Notes under the pieces: model-generated
Seen by the model: only the letters and a program-made list of their open reading frames with translations
The model's database searches: none
What the model was told of the DNA's origin: nothing
Assembly: GCF_020171785.1 (NCBI RefSeq)
Contig: NZ_JAIVAE010000010.1
Span: 1 to 64,000, forward strand
Direction of reading: 5' to 3'
DNA from: Guptibacillus hwajinpoensis
GTDB lineage: Bacteria > Bacillota > Bacilli > Bacillales > Guptibacillaceae
DNA: 64,000 nt
Translations under genes and position numbers: made by a program
In this document: positions 35,140-43,845 of the stretch, one piece after another
Layout: each line of letters begins with the position of its first letter
Position numbering within the stretch: the stretch's first letter is position 1

Positions 35140-35919
35140 TTAAGGCATAGTCGGCAGTTTTTCCTTCAAAACAAGATCATCGAGACTCTTAAACGTATAG
35201 CCCTCTTTCTTTAGATCCTTGATAACCTTTTCAAGAGCTTCTGCGTTATCTTTTGAAACGGTATGAAGTAGCATGATGGCGCCGGGATGCACCTGTTTCA
35301 TGATGGAGTCATATGCATACTGACTACCCTTTTGCTTATTCGTTTCCCAATCTTTATATGCGAGTGACCAAAAGATGTTATGGTATCCTTCTTCATGAGA
35401 AATTGCAAGTGATCGTTCGCTAAAAACCCCACGCGGTGGTCGTAAATATTGCATCGTTTCATCTCCCGTTAAACGAGCATATTCCTCTTTAACCTTACGT
35501 AACTCGATCCTTATTTTATCATCAGAAATCGCCGTCATATCTGGATGGCTCCAAGAATGATTTCCAACAAGATGCCCCTCTTTCACCATTCGCTTCACAA
35601 GATCGGGTTGATCTCTCAAGTAATGGCCCGTTACAAAGAAAGTTGCAGGTACTTCTTCTTTTCTTAGAACGTCCAAGATTTCATCTGTATAACCATTTTC
35701 ATATCCGTTATCAAACGTCATATATAGCTCTTTTTTCTCTGACTGACCAATAAAATAACTATCATACGGTTTTAGCATTTCTTGAAATTCACGTTCTGTC
35801 GTAGCGGGTGCATGATTTTTACTACGTTTAAAATACCAATCATGTGATTCATTATCGATCGCATGTGCTCCACTCATCGTGCCCACAACTAGAACAATTG
35901 TTAATAAGACTATCCTCAT
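35140..35919 (-). CDS. pdaA: Spore cortex peptidoglycan deacetylase PdaA
   Basis: 259 residues, ATG after AAGGAGGGGTTAG. Polysaccharide deacetylase that removes the acetyl group from muramic acid during muramic-delta-lactam synthesis in the spore cortex. Signal peptide at residues 1-20; the PdaA hallmark TFDNGYENG (about 68-76; Asn replaces the second Asp of the usual TFDDG), the metal His pair in HSWSHPD (about 121-127), RPPRG and the LLHTV motif are all present. Context with the glycosylase and YfjO-like gene matches B. subtilis yfjO-yfjP-pdaA. Confidence 0.95.
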   Translation of the reverse strand: MRIVLLTIVLVVGTMSGAHAIDNESHDWYFKRSKNHAPATTEREFQEMLKPYDSYFIGQSEKKELYMTFDNGYENGYTDEILDVLRKEEVPATFFVTGHYLRDQPDLVKRMVKEGHLVGNHSWSHPDMTAISDDKIRIELRKVKEEYARLTGDETMQYLRPPRGVFSERSLAISHEEGYHNIFWSLAYKDWETNKQKGSQYAYDSIMKQVHPGAIMLLHTVSKDNAEALEKVIKDLKKEGYTFKSLDDLVLKEKLPTMP

Positions 35920-36042
35920 CTAACCCCTCCTTCTCTACCCTCCTATTTAGTGTGTGAAGTTCGATCTGCTTTCTATCCGCATTACCATACAACTCTCTCA
36001 GGTAATTATCCCCAGTCTCAATAGAATTTCCCTTTTTCGTAA

Positions 36043-36069
36043 AAGTAACCAGCGTTTTTGCTGGTTACT
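36043..36069 (-). terminator. Terminator of yfkD
   Basis: AGTAACCAGC / GCTGGTTACT hairpin overlapping the yfkD stop, then TTTTACG on the minus strand. Confidence 0.75.
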
Positions 36070-36859
36070 GACGAGTATTAAATTCAAAACTTAAATAATC
36101 CTGAACAGGTATCCATGCTCCAATTCCCTGCTGTGTTACATTTCGTACTTCCAATTTCATTTTGCTTCCTTTTAACACAAGATACACTTCACCATAGGTT
36201 ACTTTGCCTTTCTCATTCACTGCAGGTACAAAACTTGTCAGTGTGCCATAATGCTTTGGACCTACGTTATAAACATTTCCTTTTTTCGTATCTTTCCCAA
36301 TCATTGTTTGAAAAGAAAGAGATAGCTTCGTTTTTTCAGAAGCCTTCATCATCATCATTTTTTTTACATCTTCACTGTCAGGAATTGAGGCAGTTAGACC
36401 GCCGTTTACTTTTTTCTCTTCTTCTTGACGATAGGTCATTTGAACTGGACCACTTCCACCTCTATTGTCTACTCGGTTCACATTCGCCTGCTTATATTGC
36501 CAATTAACATTTGTCTCAGCAGAGTCATAATTGAGCGCCCACTTGCCAAGATAAATGCTCGCACGATAGCCAATCGCAACCTTAGATGGCGAAATTGAAG
36601 AGTCATTTAATATCTGAATTAGCTCAGGATTTTCGATACGAACCTCAGCGGATCCAGTCAACTCTTTTGTTAGCTCACTCGGCTGTAAAGTGGGTAAATC
36701 TTGGGCTGGATTGGGGTATGTGTTCTCCTTTGAAATATTGACCGTCGAATCTGGAACTTGTAGCGATTGATTATTTCCTGCTTTCTTCCCCTCGGCAGCT
36801 AAGGAATTTAGTGGCGAGATAAAGGTTAAAAGTAGGATAATTAAGACTAATTTCTTCAT
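36065..36859 (-). CDS. yfkD: YfkD family secreted protein
   Basis: 264 residues from ATG 36859, after AAAGGAGAATTAAA; an ORF extension to 36949 has no site and would bury the signal peptide. Signal peptide MKKLVLIILLLTFISPLNSLAAEG. The rest is soluble, beta-rich, with SKVAIGYRASIYLGKWALNYDSAETNVNWQYK near 95-125, and matches the YfkD family in length. Function unknown. It lies beside pdaA as in B. subtilis. Confidence 0.88.
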   Translation of the reverse strand: MKKLVLIILLLTFISPLNSLAAEGKKAGNNQSLQVPDSTVNISKENTYPNPAQDLPTLQPSELTKELTGSAEVRIENPELIQILNDSSISPSKVAIGYRASIYLGKWALNYDSAETNVNWQYKQANVNRVDNRGGSGPVQMTYRQEEEKKVNGGLTASIPDSEDVKKMMMMKASEKTKLSLSFQTMIGKDTKKGNVYNVGPKHYGTLTSFVPAVNEKGKVTYGEVYLVLKGSKMKLEVRNVTQQGIGAWIPVQDYLSFEFNTRQ

Positions 36860-37002
36860 TTTAATTCTCCTTTGTTGGCAACTGTTCATTACGAATGATT
36901 CAGACTCATACCCGTATTTTTTTCTAGAAACCTTTCTTTTATCCAACAAAGTAAGATTTTAAAGCCTTAGTTCTCATTAATGTTTAAACATACATCCTAT
37001 AT

Positions 37003-37033
37003 AAAAAAAACGAACGCTTAAGCGTTCATTTTC
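37003..37033 (-). terminator. Terminator of the YczE-type gene
   Basis: AACGCTTAAGCGTT palindrome with eight T on the minus-strand 3' side; it contains the stop codon region. Confidence 0.82.
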
Positions 37034-37611
37034 TCAAAAGTAGGATAGAAAAACTGTACCAGTGGACCAATACCAAATGTAATAGCCAGGGTACCGATTC
37101 CGATCGGCCCTCCTAAAATAACAGCGGCAAGTAGGGCAATCAGCTCACCAATTGTTTTTGAAGTTCGAATGCTTAGACCTGTTTTGTGATGAATCGCAAG
37201 CATTAACCCATCAATCGGAATAACAGCAAATTTCGCTTGAAGATAAATTGCGATTCCAAGTCCTACCAAGATCATTCCAATTGCAAAAACAGCGTATGCT
37301 ATGAAAACATCAGAAATCGTCCAATCTGCAAATAATGTTAATAACCAAAAATCAATGAATAACCCTGTAACAATAATTGTAATGAGTGCAAAGAAATCCG
37401 GCCACGCTCTCATTAGAATTGCATTTACAATAATCAAGATTATTCCAACAATAATGACCCAACTGCCAACTGTAAAGCCGATTGTTTCTGATAATCCAAC
37501 ATTAAGGGCATCCCAGGCCCCCGCACCAATATCTGATTTGATAGTTAATGTTATCCCCGCTGTTAATACGAATAACCCAACTACATAGAACAAAAAACGC
37601 TTCATTTTCAA
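37018..37611 (-). CDS. YczE/YitT-like integral membrane protein
   Basis: About 197 residues from TTG 37611, nine bases after AGAGG; ATG 37620 abuts that site and ATG 37653 has none, so the start is uncertain. Five to six membrane helices, with the family motif TIKSDIGAGAWDALNVGLSE near residue 25, GPIGIGTLAITFGIGPLVQFFYP near the end. Related YczE proteins are membrane proteins of unclear function. Confidence 0.82.
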   Translation of the reverse strand: MKMKRFLFYVVGLFVLTAGITLTIKSDIGAGAWDALNVGLSETIGFTVGSWVIIVGIILIIVNAILMRAWPDFFALITIIVTGLFIDFWLLTLFADWTISDVFIAYAVFAIGMILVGLGIAIYLQAKFAVIPIDGLMLAIHHKTGLSIRTSKTIGELIALLAAVILGGPIGIGTLAITFGIGPLVQFFYPTFEKMNA

Positions 37612-37697
37612 TGATGGCATCCTCTCTTTAACTGCATAGACTCCATTGTCCATTGTAACGCAGGAAACAGTTAAAAGACGATACTTTCCTTGAGCAT

Positions 37698-39080
37698 TTA
37701 ACCATTCTTTTTTTGAGGGACTTTGTCATCGCTTGTCTCTTGATTACCTTCAAACAAATCAATTTCACGCCATTTCCCATATCGGTAATAGGCAATCGCG
37801 AATAGACTTGAGATGATAAAGCTTACTCCTATTCCATATGCAATCCCCTCTGCGCCTAACCATTTTGAGAAAAGGTAAGTAAGCGGTACACGAAGGACCC
37901 AGAACGAAATAATATTAAGGACGAGCACTTGAACCATCGCACCTGCTGCTTTCACAACGCCGTTTAAAACAAAGTTAATGCCAAGAAACGGATAGAAAAA
38001 GGCAACCGTTTTTAAATAGTTTTCACCAAAGGCAATTGTCTTCGGATCGTTAATGAACAGGCGAATCATTGATTCAGCTGAAAAAAAGATGATGGCGCTA
38101 ATGGTAAGAGAAACGGAAAGAATTAAAATAATTCCATTTTTAGAGATCGCAGAAACTCTCCCCCATTTCCCGGAGCCAATATTTTGTCCAGCCATACTGT
38201 TCACCGCTGCTCCAAGCGTAAAAGCCGGTAACATTATAATACGATCAAGTCTTTGTGCTGCACCAAATCCTGCAACTACTTGCGTACCAAAGCTCGCTAC
38301 AATTCCCATAATCGCTGTTACTCCCGCAGATACAGTCATCATTTGCAATCCTGCTGGTATTCCTAGCTTTGAAATACGCTTAATTTCTTTTGAGTCAGGA
38401 AGATGCGGAATTGTAAATGGAATTTTAGATTTCCATACTGAATAAATTACGCCATACAAAAAGGCAGTCCCTTGTGAAAGAATTGTCGCATAAGCTGCCC
38501 CTTCAATTCCCCAATTAAAATAAGAAATGAAAAGAGGGTCCAAAACGGTATTTAATATAACAGCAAACAGTACAAAGCGAATCGGAGTTTTGCTATCCCC
38601 AAGCGCTCGTAAAACTGTCCCAATAAAGTTATAGCCAAATAAGAACAAAATACCGAGAAAATTAATTCGTAAGTACACTTTCGTACTCTCAAATATTTCA
38701 TCAGGCGTTCCTAAAAATTTTAGAATGGGATCAGTAAAAACAAATCCAATAATGCCAAAAAGAACCGAGAGAATCGTTAAAGCTACAACGAATGCGTTTA
38801 GCGACTCAATTAGACCGTTTTGATCAGAAGCTCCCTTCCTCTGAGACAATACGGTTAACGTCGCACTATTCACCCCGATAATGAATGAAAGAACAGTAAA
38901 GATCACCGGAGCTGCAATAGATATCGCTCCAAGAGCATTTGCCCCGAGTAAGTTCCCCACCCAGATGCTATCGATAAATTGATACGACGTTTGGAGTAAA
39001 TTTGTTAAGAATATAGGTAACGAAAAAAAGACCATTTGTTTCGCAATATTTCCTTGAGTAAAGTCATGTGTTTTGTTCAT
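37698..39080 (-). CDS. MATE family efflux transporter
   Basis: 460 residues with 12 membrane helices in two similar halves. The start MNKTHDFTQGNIAKQMVFFSLPIFLTNLLQTSYQFIDSIWVGNLLG is characteristic, with VLRALGDSKTPIRF near residue 155 and GFGAAQRLDRIIMLPAFTLGAAVNSMAGQNIGSG near 270. Exports cationic drugs or metabolites using Na+ or H+. Substrate not predictable. Single gene. Confidence 0.93.
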   Translation of the reverse strand: MNKTHDFTQGNIAKQMVFFSLPIFLTNLLQTSYQFIDSIWVGNLLGANALGAISIAAPVIFTVLSFIIGVNSATLTVLSQRKGASDQNGLIESLNAFVVALTILSVLFGIIGFVFTDPILKFLGTPDEIFESTKVYLRINFLGILFLFGYNFIGTVLRALGDSKTPIRFVLFAVILNTVLDPLFISYFNWGIEGAAYATILSQGTAFLYGVIYSVWKSKIPFTIPHLPDSKEIKRISKLGIPAGLQMMTVSAGVTAIMGIVASFGTQVVAGFGAAQRLDRIIMLPAFTLGAAVNSMAGQNIGSGKWGRVSAISKNGIILILSVSLTISAIIFFSAESMIRLFINDPKTIAFGENYLKTVAFFYPFLGINFVLNGVVKAAGAMVQVLVLNIISFWVLRVPLTYLFSKWLGAEGIAYGIGVSFIISSLFAIAYYRYGKWREIDLFEGNQETSDDKVPQKKNG

Positions 39081-39259
39081 CTGATACCCTTCTTACTTCA
39101 CGTTTTAGAATCTCACTTTGGTATACCCTTAGTATCGGTTTGAAAAACGATCGAATGCGCCACAATGACTTGTAGGAAATAATGGCATATTCAGGTGTTT
39201 TAGAATTTGAGAATAGAGGAAGATTAAGACTAGAGTTAAATTCGAAAGGAGAATTTGTA

Positions 39260-39688
39260 ATGTCAATGTCTCAATCAGAAATAAAAAATAAGGTTTTAAG
39301 CATTTTCGATTCTCACTATGTTGGTACCTTAAGTACTGTGAAGGATAATAAACCTCACTCACGTTTTATGACTTTCTTCCATGATGAGCTTACGCTAATG
39401 ACACCAACAAGTAAGGAAACACATAAGGTGGAAGACATCGAACAAAATAAAAATGTGCATGTCCTACTTGGATACGATGGCGAAGGATGGCATGATCGTT
39501 TCGTAGAAGTACAGGGGCAGGTTACCATCGATGATTCCAAAGAAACGAAGGAAAAGCTATGGGGGGATCAACTGAAACGCTGGTTTGATTCACCTGAAGA
39601 TCCGAACTACATCGTTCTTAGAATTAAACCGGATACAATCCGCCTTATGAACGAAGGAGAAAACACTCCAGAAACGCTAGAATTGTAG
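39260..39688 (+). CDS. General stress protein 26-like (pyridoxamine 5'-phosphate oxidase fold)
   Basis: 142 residues from ATG 39260, after CGAAAGGAGAATTTGTA. A split beta-barrel flavin-binding type protein; HYVGTLSTVKDNKPHSRFMTFFHDELTLMTPTSKETHKVEDI and the C-terminal YIVLRIKPDTIRLMNEG are typical of the YdaG/GS26 group, SigB-controlled stress proteins in B. subtilis. Cofactor and substrate are not known. Confidence 0.87.
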   Translation: MSMSQSEIKNKVLSIFDSHYVGTLSTVKDNKPHSRFMTFFHDELTLMTPTSKETHKVEDIEQNKNVHVLLGYDGEGWHDRFVEVQGQVTIDDSKETKEKLWGDQLKRWFDSPEDPNYIVLRIKPDTIRLMNEGENTPETLEL

Positions 39689-39692
39689 AGCA

Positions 39693-39734
39693 GAAACGAA
39701 AGAAGGGACACGCTCGTGTCCCTTCTTTCGTTTC
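39693..39734. terminator. Bidirectional terminator with a 20-bp perfect stem
   Basis: GAAACGAAAGAAGGG… pairs perfectly over 20 bases with …CCCTTCTTTCGTTTC around a CT centre, between the GS26-like gene and the convergent OsmC gene. Confidence 0.88.
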
Positions 39735-40127
39735 TTATTTAGCTACAATTTCATAGGATTCTTCCAGTTCAATACTGCTAATAACAGATTGCGCCATAGA
39801 GCAATGCTTTTTCGTTAATTCGAGCGCTCTTTCAACCTTTTGATCGTCAAGGTCACCATATAATGTAAAGTGAAGGTGGATTTTTTCAACGCGATTCGCT
39901 TCTTCTTTATTACGTGTAACATCAGCATTTATTTTAATATCGTCATATTTCATTCGCTTTTTATCAAGGATCTGTCGTAGCACACCACCGCTACAAACTG
40001 CTACAGACGAGACAAGCAGCTGGTAAGGTCGAAAGCCAAACTGTTCATCTCCAGATATGTGAAGTGTCCCATACTCAAAATCAGCTGTAAAACCTGTTTC
40101 TTCTTTTTTCATGTTAAATTCCAACAT
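39735..40127 (-). CDS. OsmC family protein
   Basis: 130 residues from ATG 40127, five bases after GAGGAG. Members reduce organic hydroperoxides or have related thiol roles. Cys in SVAVCSGGVLRQILDKK (about residue 45) and a C-terminal Cys in KKHCSMAQSV (about 111) are the two expected redox cysteines. Subgroup unclear. Convergent with the GS26-like gene, both stress-type proteins. Confidence 0.88.
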   Translation of the reverse strand: MLEFNMKKEETGFTADFEYGTLHISGDEQFGFRPYQLLVSSVAVCSGGVLRQILDKKRMKYDDIKINADVTRNKEEANRVEKIHLHFTLYGDLDDQKVERALELTKKHCSMAQSVISSIELEESYEIVAK

Positions 40128-40266
40128 GCCCACTCCTCGTTACTAGACGTTGCTCTTATTTTAAATCAGGAAATGAAAAATTGCGAACGGTAGCCCTTTT
40201 CTTTCCATTCTATTATAATGGCATTGATAAGAATTTCCTTTTTTGGCCAGATGGAGTGTGAACAGC

Positions 40267-41436
40267 TTGTTTGAATCAAAACGATATCGTTTCCTAATTT
40301 TAATTTCGATTGTCTTTATTTCAGGGTACTCTCAAGGTATGCTACTTCCATTATTATCTATTCTTCTTGAAGAAGCAGGCGTTTCGTCAAGTATGAATGG
40401 ATTAAATGCTTCTGCTCTTTATATCGGAATATTATTTGCTTCACCATTTATCGAAAAACCCGTGCGCAAATACGGGTACAAACCTGCCATTGCTGTTGGA
40501 CTTTTTCTCGTTATCGTTTCAATTACGTTAATTCCTATCTGGCAAGCTTTCTGGTTCTGGTTTATTTTAAGGGTAATTGTAGGAATTGGTGATAACCTTC
40601 TACACTTTGCCACACAGCTCTGGATTACAACTACCACTCCAAAAGAAAAACGGGGAAGGAACATTGCAATATACGGCTCTGCTTTTGGGTTAGGGTTTGC
40701 AGCAGGACCACTTTCTACGATTTTAGTTGAATATTCCTTGTATCTTCCATTTTTACTTGCTTCAGGAATTGCTTGCGTTACCTGGCTGTTACTATCGAAA
40801 ATTAAAAATGAGTTTCCCGACCCATTAACACATGGCTCTGAACGGGTTCTCTCTAAATATGCTCACGTATTAAAAATCGGCTGGGCAGCCCTATTGCCTT
40901 CGTTTGGATACGGTTTCCTTGAGGCCTCCCTTCATGGGAATTTTCCTGTGTATGCGCTTCGAGCAGGGTTAGATGTAAAAGCTGTTTCAATTCTTCTTCC
41001 CGCCTTTGTTGTAGGAAGTCTGGTGTTTCAAATGCCACTTGGGATCATTAGTGATAAATTCGGACGTAAAAACATCCTGCTTATTAGTATTCTGATTGGC
41101 TGGGTTTGTTTTTCAAGTGCGATCTTTACAACATCCATCCCGCTGCTATTTACACTATTCTTCCTAGCTGGAATGATGGTTGGATCACTTTTTTCCTTGA
41201 GCATCACTTACCTAGCCGATCTTCTCCCCACTGGTCTTCTGCCGACGGGAAACATTTTAGCAGGCATTTTCTTTGGCGTTGGCAGCATTCTCGGACCGTT
41301 CCTTGGTGGAGTTTTTATCGATTGGTTTGCTACGGGAAGCATCTTCTATGCGATTAGCGGTATGTTGCTAACTTTATTTATTGCAACGGCTGTCCATAAA
41401 AATCCTGAGCCAATGAGACAATATTCTACTTCTTGA
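40267..41436 (+). CDS. Major facilitator superfamily transporter
   Basis: 389 residues if started at TTG 40267, ten bases after GGAG; GTG 40258 and TTG 40243 are also open. Twelve membrane helices with a conserved loop 2-3 (EKPVRKYGYKP) and loop 8-9 (ISDKFGRKNILL) MFS motif. Resembles drug or sugar efflux permeases of Bacillus; substrate unknown. Confidence 0.87.
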   Translation: MFESKRYRFLILISIVFISGYSQGMLLPLLSILLEEAGVSSSMNGLNASALYIGILFASPFIEKPVRKYGYKPAIAVGLFLVIVSITLIPIWQAFWFWFILRVIVGIGDNLLHFATQLWITTTTPKEKRGRNIAIYGSAFGLGFAAGPLSTILVEYSLYLPFLLASGIACVTWLLLSKIKNEFPDPLTHGSERVLSKYAHVLKIGWAALLPSFGYGFLEASLHGNFPVYALRAGLDVKAVSILLPAFVVGSLVFQMPLGIISDKFGRKNILLISILIGWVCFSSAIFTTSIPLLFTLFFLAGMMVGSLFSLSITYLADLLPTGLLPTGNILAGIFFGVGSILGPFLGGVFIDWFATGSIFYAISGMLLTLFIATAVHKNPEPMRQYSTS

Positions 41437-41490
41437 GTAAAGAAACGTTTTTATAGCCATTTTAATACTATATGGAATGAACCCTTTTCA

Positions 41491-41518
41491 TTGACTTATG
41501 ATGGATATGTACTATAAT
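41491..41518 (+). promoter_or_regulatory. SigA promoter of the thioredoxin-like gene
   Basis: TTGACT (41491-41496) and TATAAT (41513-41518) with a 16-base spacer; the Per/Fur-like box begins 17 bases downstream. Confidence 0.75.
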
Positions 41519-41534
41519 AATAACTGTGATTATC

Positions 41535-41549
41535 TGATAATGATTATAA
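41535..41549. promoter_or_regulatory. Per/Fur-type operator
   Basis: TGATAATGATTATAA differs from the Per box TTATAATNATTATAA only at base 2 and from the Fur box TGATAATNATTATCA only at base 14. It overlaps the expected transcript start, so a bound repressor would block the promoter. Extra half-sites (TGATTAT at 41527) lie upstream. Which Fur-family protein binds cannot be told. Confidence 0.7.
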
Positions 41550-41578
41550 TTAATTCCGAATAAAGGAGTCGATAGAGA

Positions 41579-42037
41579 ATGAAATTACGCGAAGAAATGC
41601 CTGAATTAGAAGGCGCTACACAATGGTTTAACGGAGAAGTTAAAAAAAGTGATCTCGTTGGCAACAAGCCACTTACACTTGTTCACTTCTGGTCGATTAG
41701 CTGCGGCCTGTGTAAAGAAGCAATGCCAATGGTAAATGAATTTCGTGACGAGTATAGTGAAGACATGAATGTTGTAGCCGTTCATATGCCCCGATCTGAG
41801 AAGGATCTTGATCTAGACGAAATCAAAAAGGTTGCCGATCAGCATGATATTAGTCAACCGATCTTTGTCGATAGCGACCACAAACTAACAGATGCATTCG
41901 ACAATCAATATGTCCCTGCTTATTACGTATTTGATTCAGAAGGCAAACTGCGCCATTTCCAGGCAGGTGGAGAAGGACGCAAAATGCTTACGAAACGAAT
42001 TACAAAACTTCTTGATAAAGCAAAAAAAGAAGACTAA
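41579..42037 (+). CDS. Thioredoxin-like (TlpA/ResA-type) cytosolic protein
   Basis: 152 residues, ATG after AAAGGAGTCGATAGAGA. Thioredoxin fold with the active site CGLC in FWSISCGLCKEAMP (about 40-53) and the cis-Pro in QYVPAYYVFD (about 118-127). No signal peptide or membrane anchor, so it acts in the cytosol, unlike ResA. A Per/Fur-type box in its promoter suggests induction by peroxide or low iron. Confidence 0.88.
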   Translation: MKLREEMPELEGATQWFNGEVKKSDLVGNKPLTLVHFWSISCGLCKEAMPMVNEFRDEYSEDMNVVAVHMPRSEKDLDLDEIKKVADQHDISQPIFVDSDHKLTDAFDNQYVPAYYVFDSEGKLRHFQAGGEGRKMLTKRITKLLDKAKKED

Positions 42038-42050
42038 GCTATAAATCACG

Positions 42051-42077
42051 AAAGAGGCAGCGAATCGCTGCCTCTTT
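42051..42077. terminator. Bidirectional terminator
   Basis: AAAGAGGCAGCG / CGCTGCCTCTTT hairpin between the thioredoxin-like gene and convergent vanZ-like gene. Confidence 0.9.
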
Positions 42078-42539
42078 CTATTTTCTCTTTATTATTTTCT
42101 GATAGATGATAAGAACGAAATGATAAGCCCCATAACCTACAAGTGCTCCGAAAGCATTTAAGAGAATATCGTCTATATCAAAAATTCGATGAGCCACAAA
42201 GTACTGAAGTAATTCAATAACCGTGCTCGTTAAAAATCCGATGATTCCAATGATAAGGAAAGATCTCCCCTTTTTACTGACTAGTGGCATCAAAAACCCT
42301 AACGGCATAAAAAGCAAAATGTTCCCGATGATATTCTTTAAGATAAGCCAATAACTTCCGCTTTCCCACATAAGCTTAATGCTATCAAATAGAACAAGGT
42401 TAACGGATTTCCCATACGGATAATAATTATAAATAAACAACGTTGCATAGAAAAGTGCAAGTAAGTAGATACCTAATGCGAAGGATCCGCCTCTTTTCAC
42501 CCACTTTTCTGTTGACACACCTTCATTCTGAGTCTGCAT
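42078..42539 (-). CDS. VanZ-like family membrane protein
   Basis: 153 residues. VanZ-like domain with four to five membrane segments and the typical ILLFMPLGFLMPLVSKKGRSFLIIGIIGFLTSTVIELLQYFVAHRIFDIDDILLNAFGALVGY pattern (about 70-135), including the E…Q and R-x-F-D-x-D-D residues. Prototype VanZ gives teicoplanin resistance, but most homologues have no known role. Confidence 0.9.
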   Translation of the reverse strand: MQTQNEGVSTEKWVKRGGSFALGIYLLALFYATLFIYNYYPYGKSVNLVLFDSIKLMWESGSYWLILKNIIGNILLFMPLGFLMPLVSKKGRSFLIIGIIGFLTSTVIELLQYFVAHRIFDIDDILLNAFGALVGYGAYHFVLIIYQKIIKRK

Positions 42540-42639
42540 AATCTCTGTCTCTCCCTATTCTTCAGATGCCTTATGGGCTGTCTATATGCTATAGTATTCT
42601 ATACAAAATATGTTCATGTAATAAAATTGAGGTGGAAAA

Positions 42640-43809
42640 ATGCCGAGCTCCAAAGAAAATGTCTTATTGCAACTATCTTCAGACCTGAATAACTATAACA
42701 TTCCTTATTTTTTCATAAACGAAACAGCACTTTGGCTTCAAGGTGCAGTGGATGCACCTCATTCTATAGCCGTTTCGGTTCAATGGGATGCTTTTGAGTC
42801 CGTACTTGAGGAATTCAACCTAAAATACGGCATTGCAATACCAGAACACAAGGCTGATATTTCTTATGCTGTCTATTCGATTGCTAATACATCTGTACGA
42901 ATAGAATGCACATATAACACGGTCATCCGAACGAACCCTTACTTAGTTTATATTGATTTTAAAGAAGAAAGCGTCCCTTGCCTTTCACTTTACTACTATC
43001 AGCAGATTCCAGAGTGGCGTATGACTGTTGAAGCCCACCTAAATAATGTTCAAGAGAGCGTGACAGAACAAAACAAAAAATCTTGGAATCAACAAACATA
43101 TGAAGCTTTATTAAATCGTTTCGGTACTCCGGAAGAAGCAGCAATAAAGTTAAAAGAAAATCCAACTTCACGAATGAAATCATTATTGCCTTATCTTCCT
43201 GCACTACAAGGAAAGAAAGTAGCCAATCTAATGGGTTCACATGGTATGAAAGCAACAGCGATGAGTCTTATGGGCGCCGATGCAACGGTGATTGATTTTT
43301 CATATGAAAATGAACGTTATGCCAAGGAAGTAGCCTCTAAATGTGGTATTGACCTCACATATATAGTAGCTGATATTTTAAAAATGGATCATCATCAAGA
43401 CGGAGAATTTGATGTCATTGTGATGGAGCTAGGGATCCTACATTATTTCCTTGATCTTCATCCATTGTTTAAAGTAGTGTTTCGCCTCCTTAAAAGCGGC
43501 GGCACGTTTGTCCTTCAGGATTTCCATCCGATTTCTACAAAGCTTATTACATCTAAAGGTAAGAAGCATAAAGTGGATGGTAACTATTTCGATCCTACAA
43601 TTCACAAAACTGTAGTCGCATATGAAAAGCATCTAACAAACGAAAAGGAAGAAAGTGTGGTCTTGCAGCGAAAATGGACGCTCGGTGAAATTCTAACGAG
43701 CATGGCAGATGAGGATTTGATTATTAAGCAAGTATCCGAGGAACCGAACATCAAACTTCATGATCGAGGAATCCCCAAAGTTTTTACTGTCAAAGCAACG
43801 AAAGCATAA
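42640..43809 (+). CDS. Nucleotidyltransferase-like domain fused to a SAM methyltransferase
   Basis: 389 residues, ATG after GAGGTGGAAAA. Residues 1-135 resemble the start of minimal nucleotidyltransferase domains (NIPYFFINETALWLQGAVDAPHS) but lack the catalytic GS and DxD. Residues 180-300 are a class I SAM methyltransferase: motif I KVANLMGSHGMKATAMSLMGA, acidic VIDFS, and VIVMELGILHYFLDL. The C-terminal 90 residues complete the methyltransferase fold. Target unknown. The fusion itself is the odd point (see findings). Confidence 0.8.
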   Translation: MPSSKENVLLQLSSDLNNYNIPYFFINETALWLQGAVDAPHSIAVSVQWDAFESVLEEFNLKYGIAIPEHKADISYAVYSIANTSVRIECTYNTVIRTNPYLVYIDFKEESVPCLSLYYYQQIPEWRMTVEAHLNNVQESVTEQNKKSWNQQTYEALLNRFGTPEEAAIKLKENPTSRMKSLLPYLPALQGKKVANLMGSHGMKATAMSLMGADATVIDFSYENERYAKEVASKCGIDLTYIVADILKMDHHQDGEFDVIVMELGILHYFLDLHPLFKVVFRLLKSGGTFVLQDFHPISTKLITSKGKKHKVDGNYFDPTIHKTVVAYEKHLTNEKEESVVLQRKWTLGEILTSMADEDLIIKQVSEEPNIKLHDRGIPKVFTVKATKA

Positions 43810-43815
43810 AAAAGA

Positions 43816-43843
43816 ACAAAAGCACCCATTTGGGTGCTTTTGT
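43816..43843. terminator. Bidirectional terminator
   Basis: ACAAAAGCACCCA / TGGGTGCTTTTGT hairpin between convergent genes. Confidence 0.9.
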
Positions 43844-43845
43844 CG

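Noticed and set aside
39129..39362. Minus-strand 77-codon ORF over the start of the GS26-like gene
   Set aside because: No ribosome site and it overlaps a well supported gene; shadow ORF.
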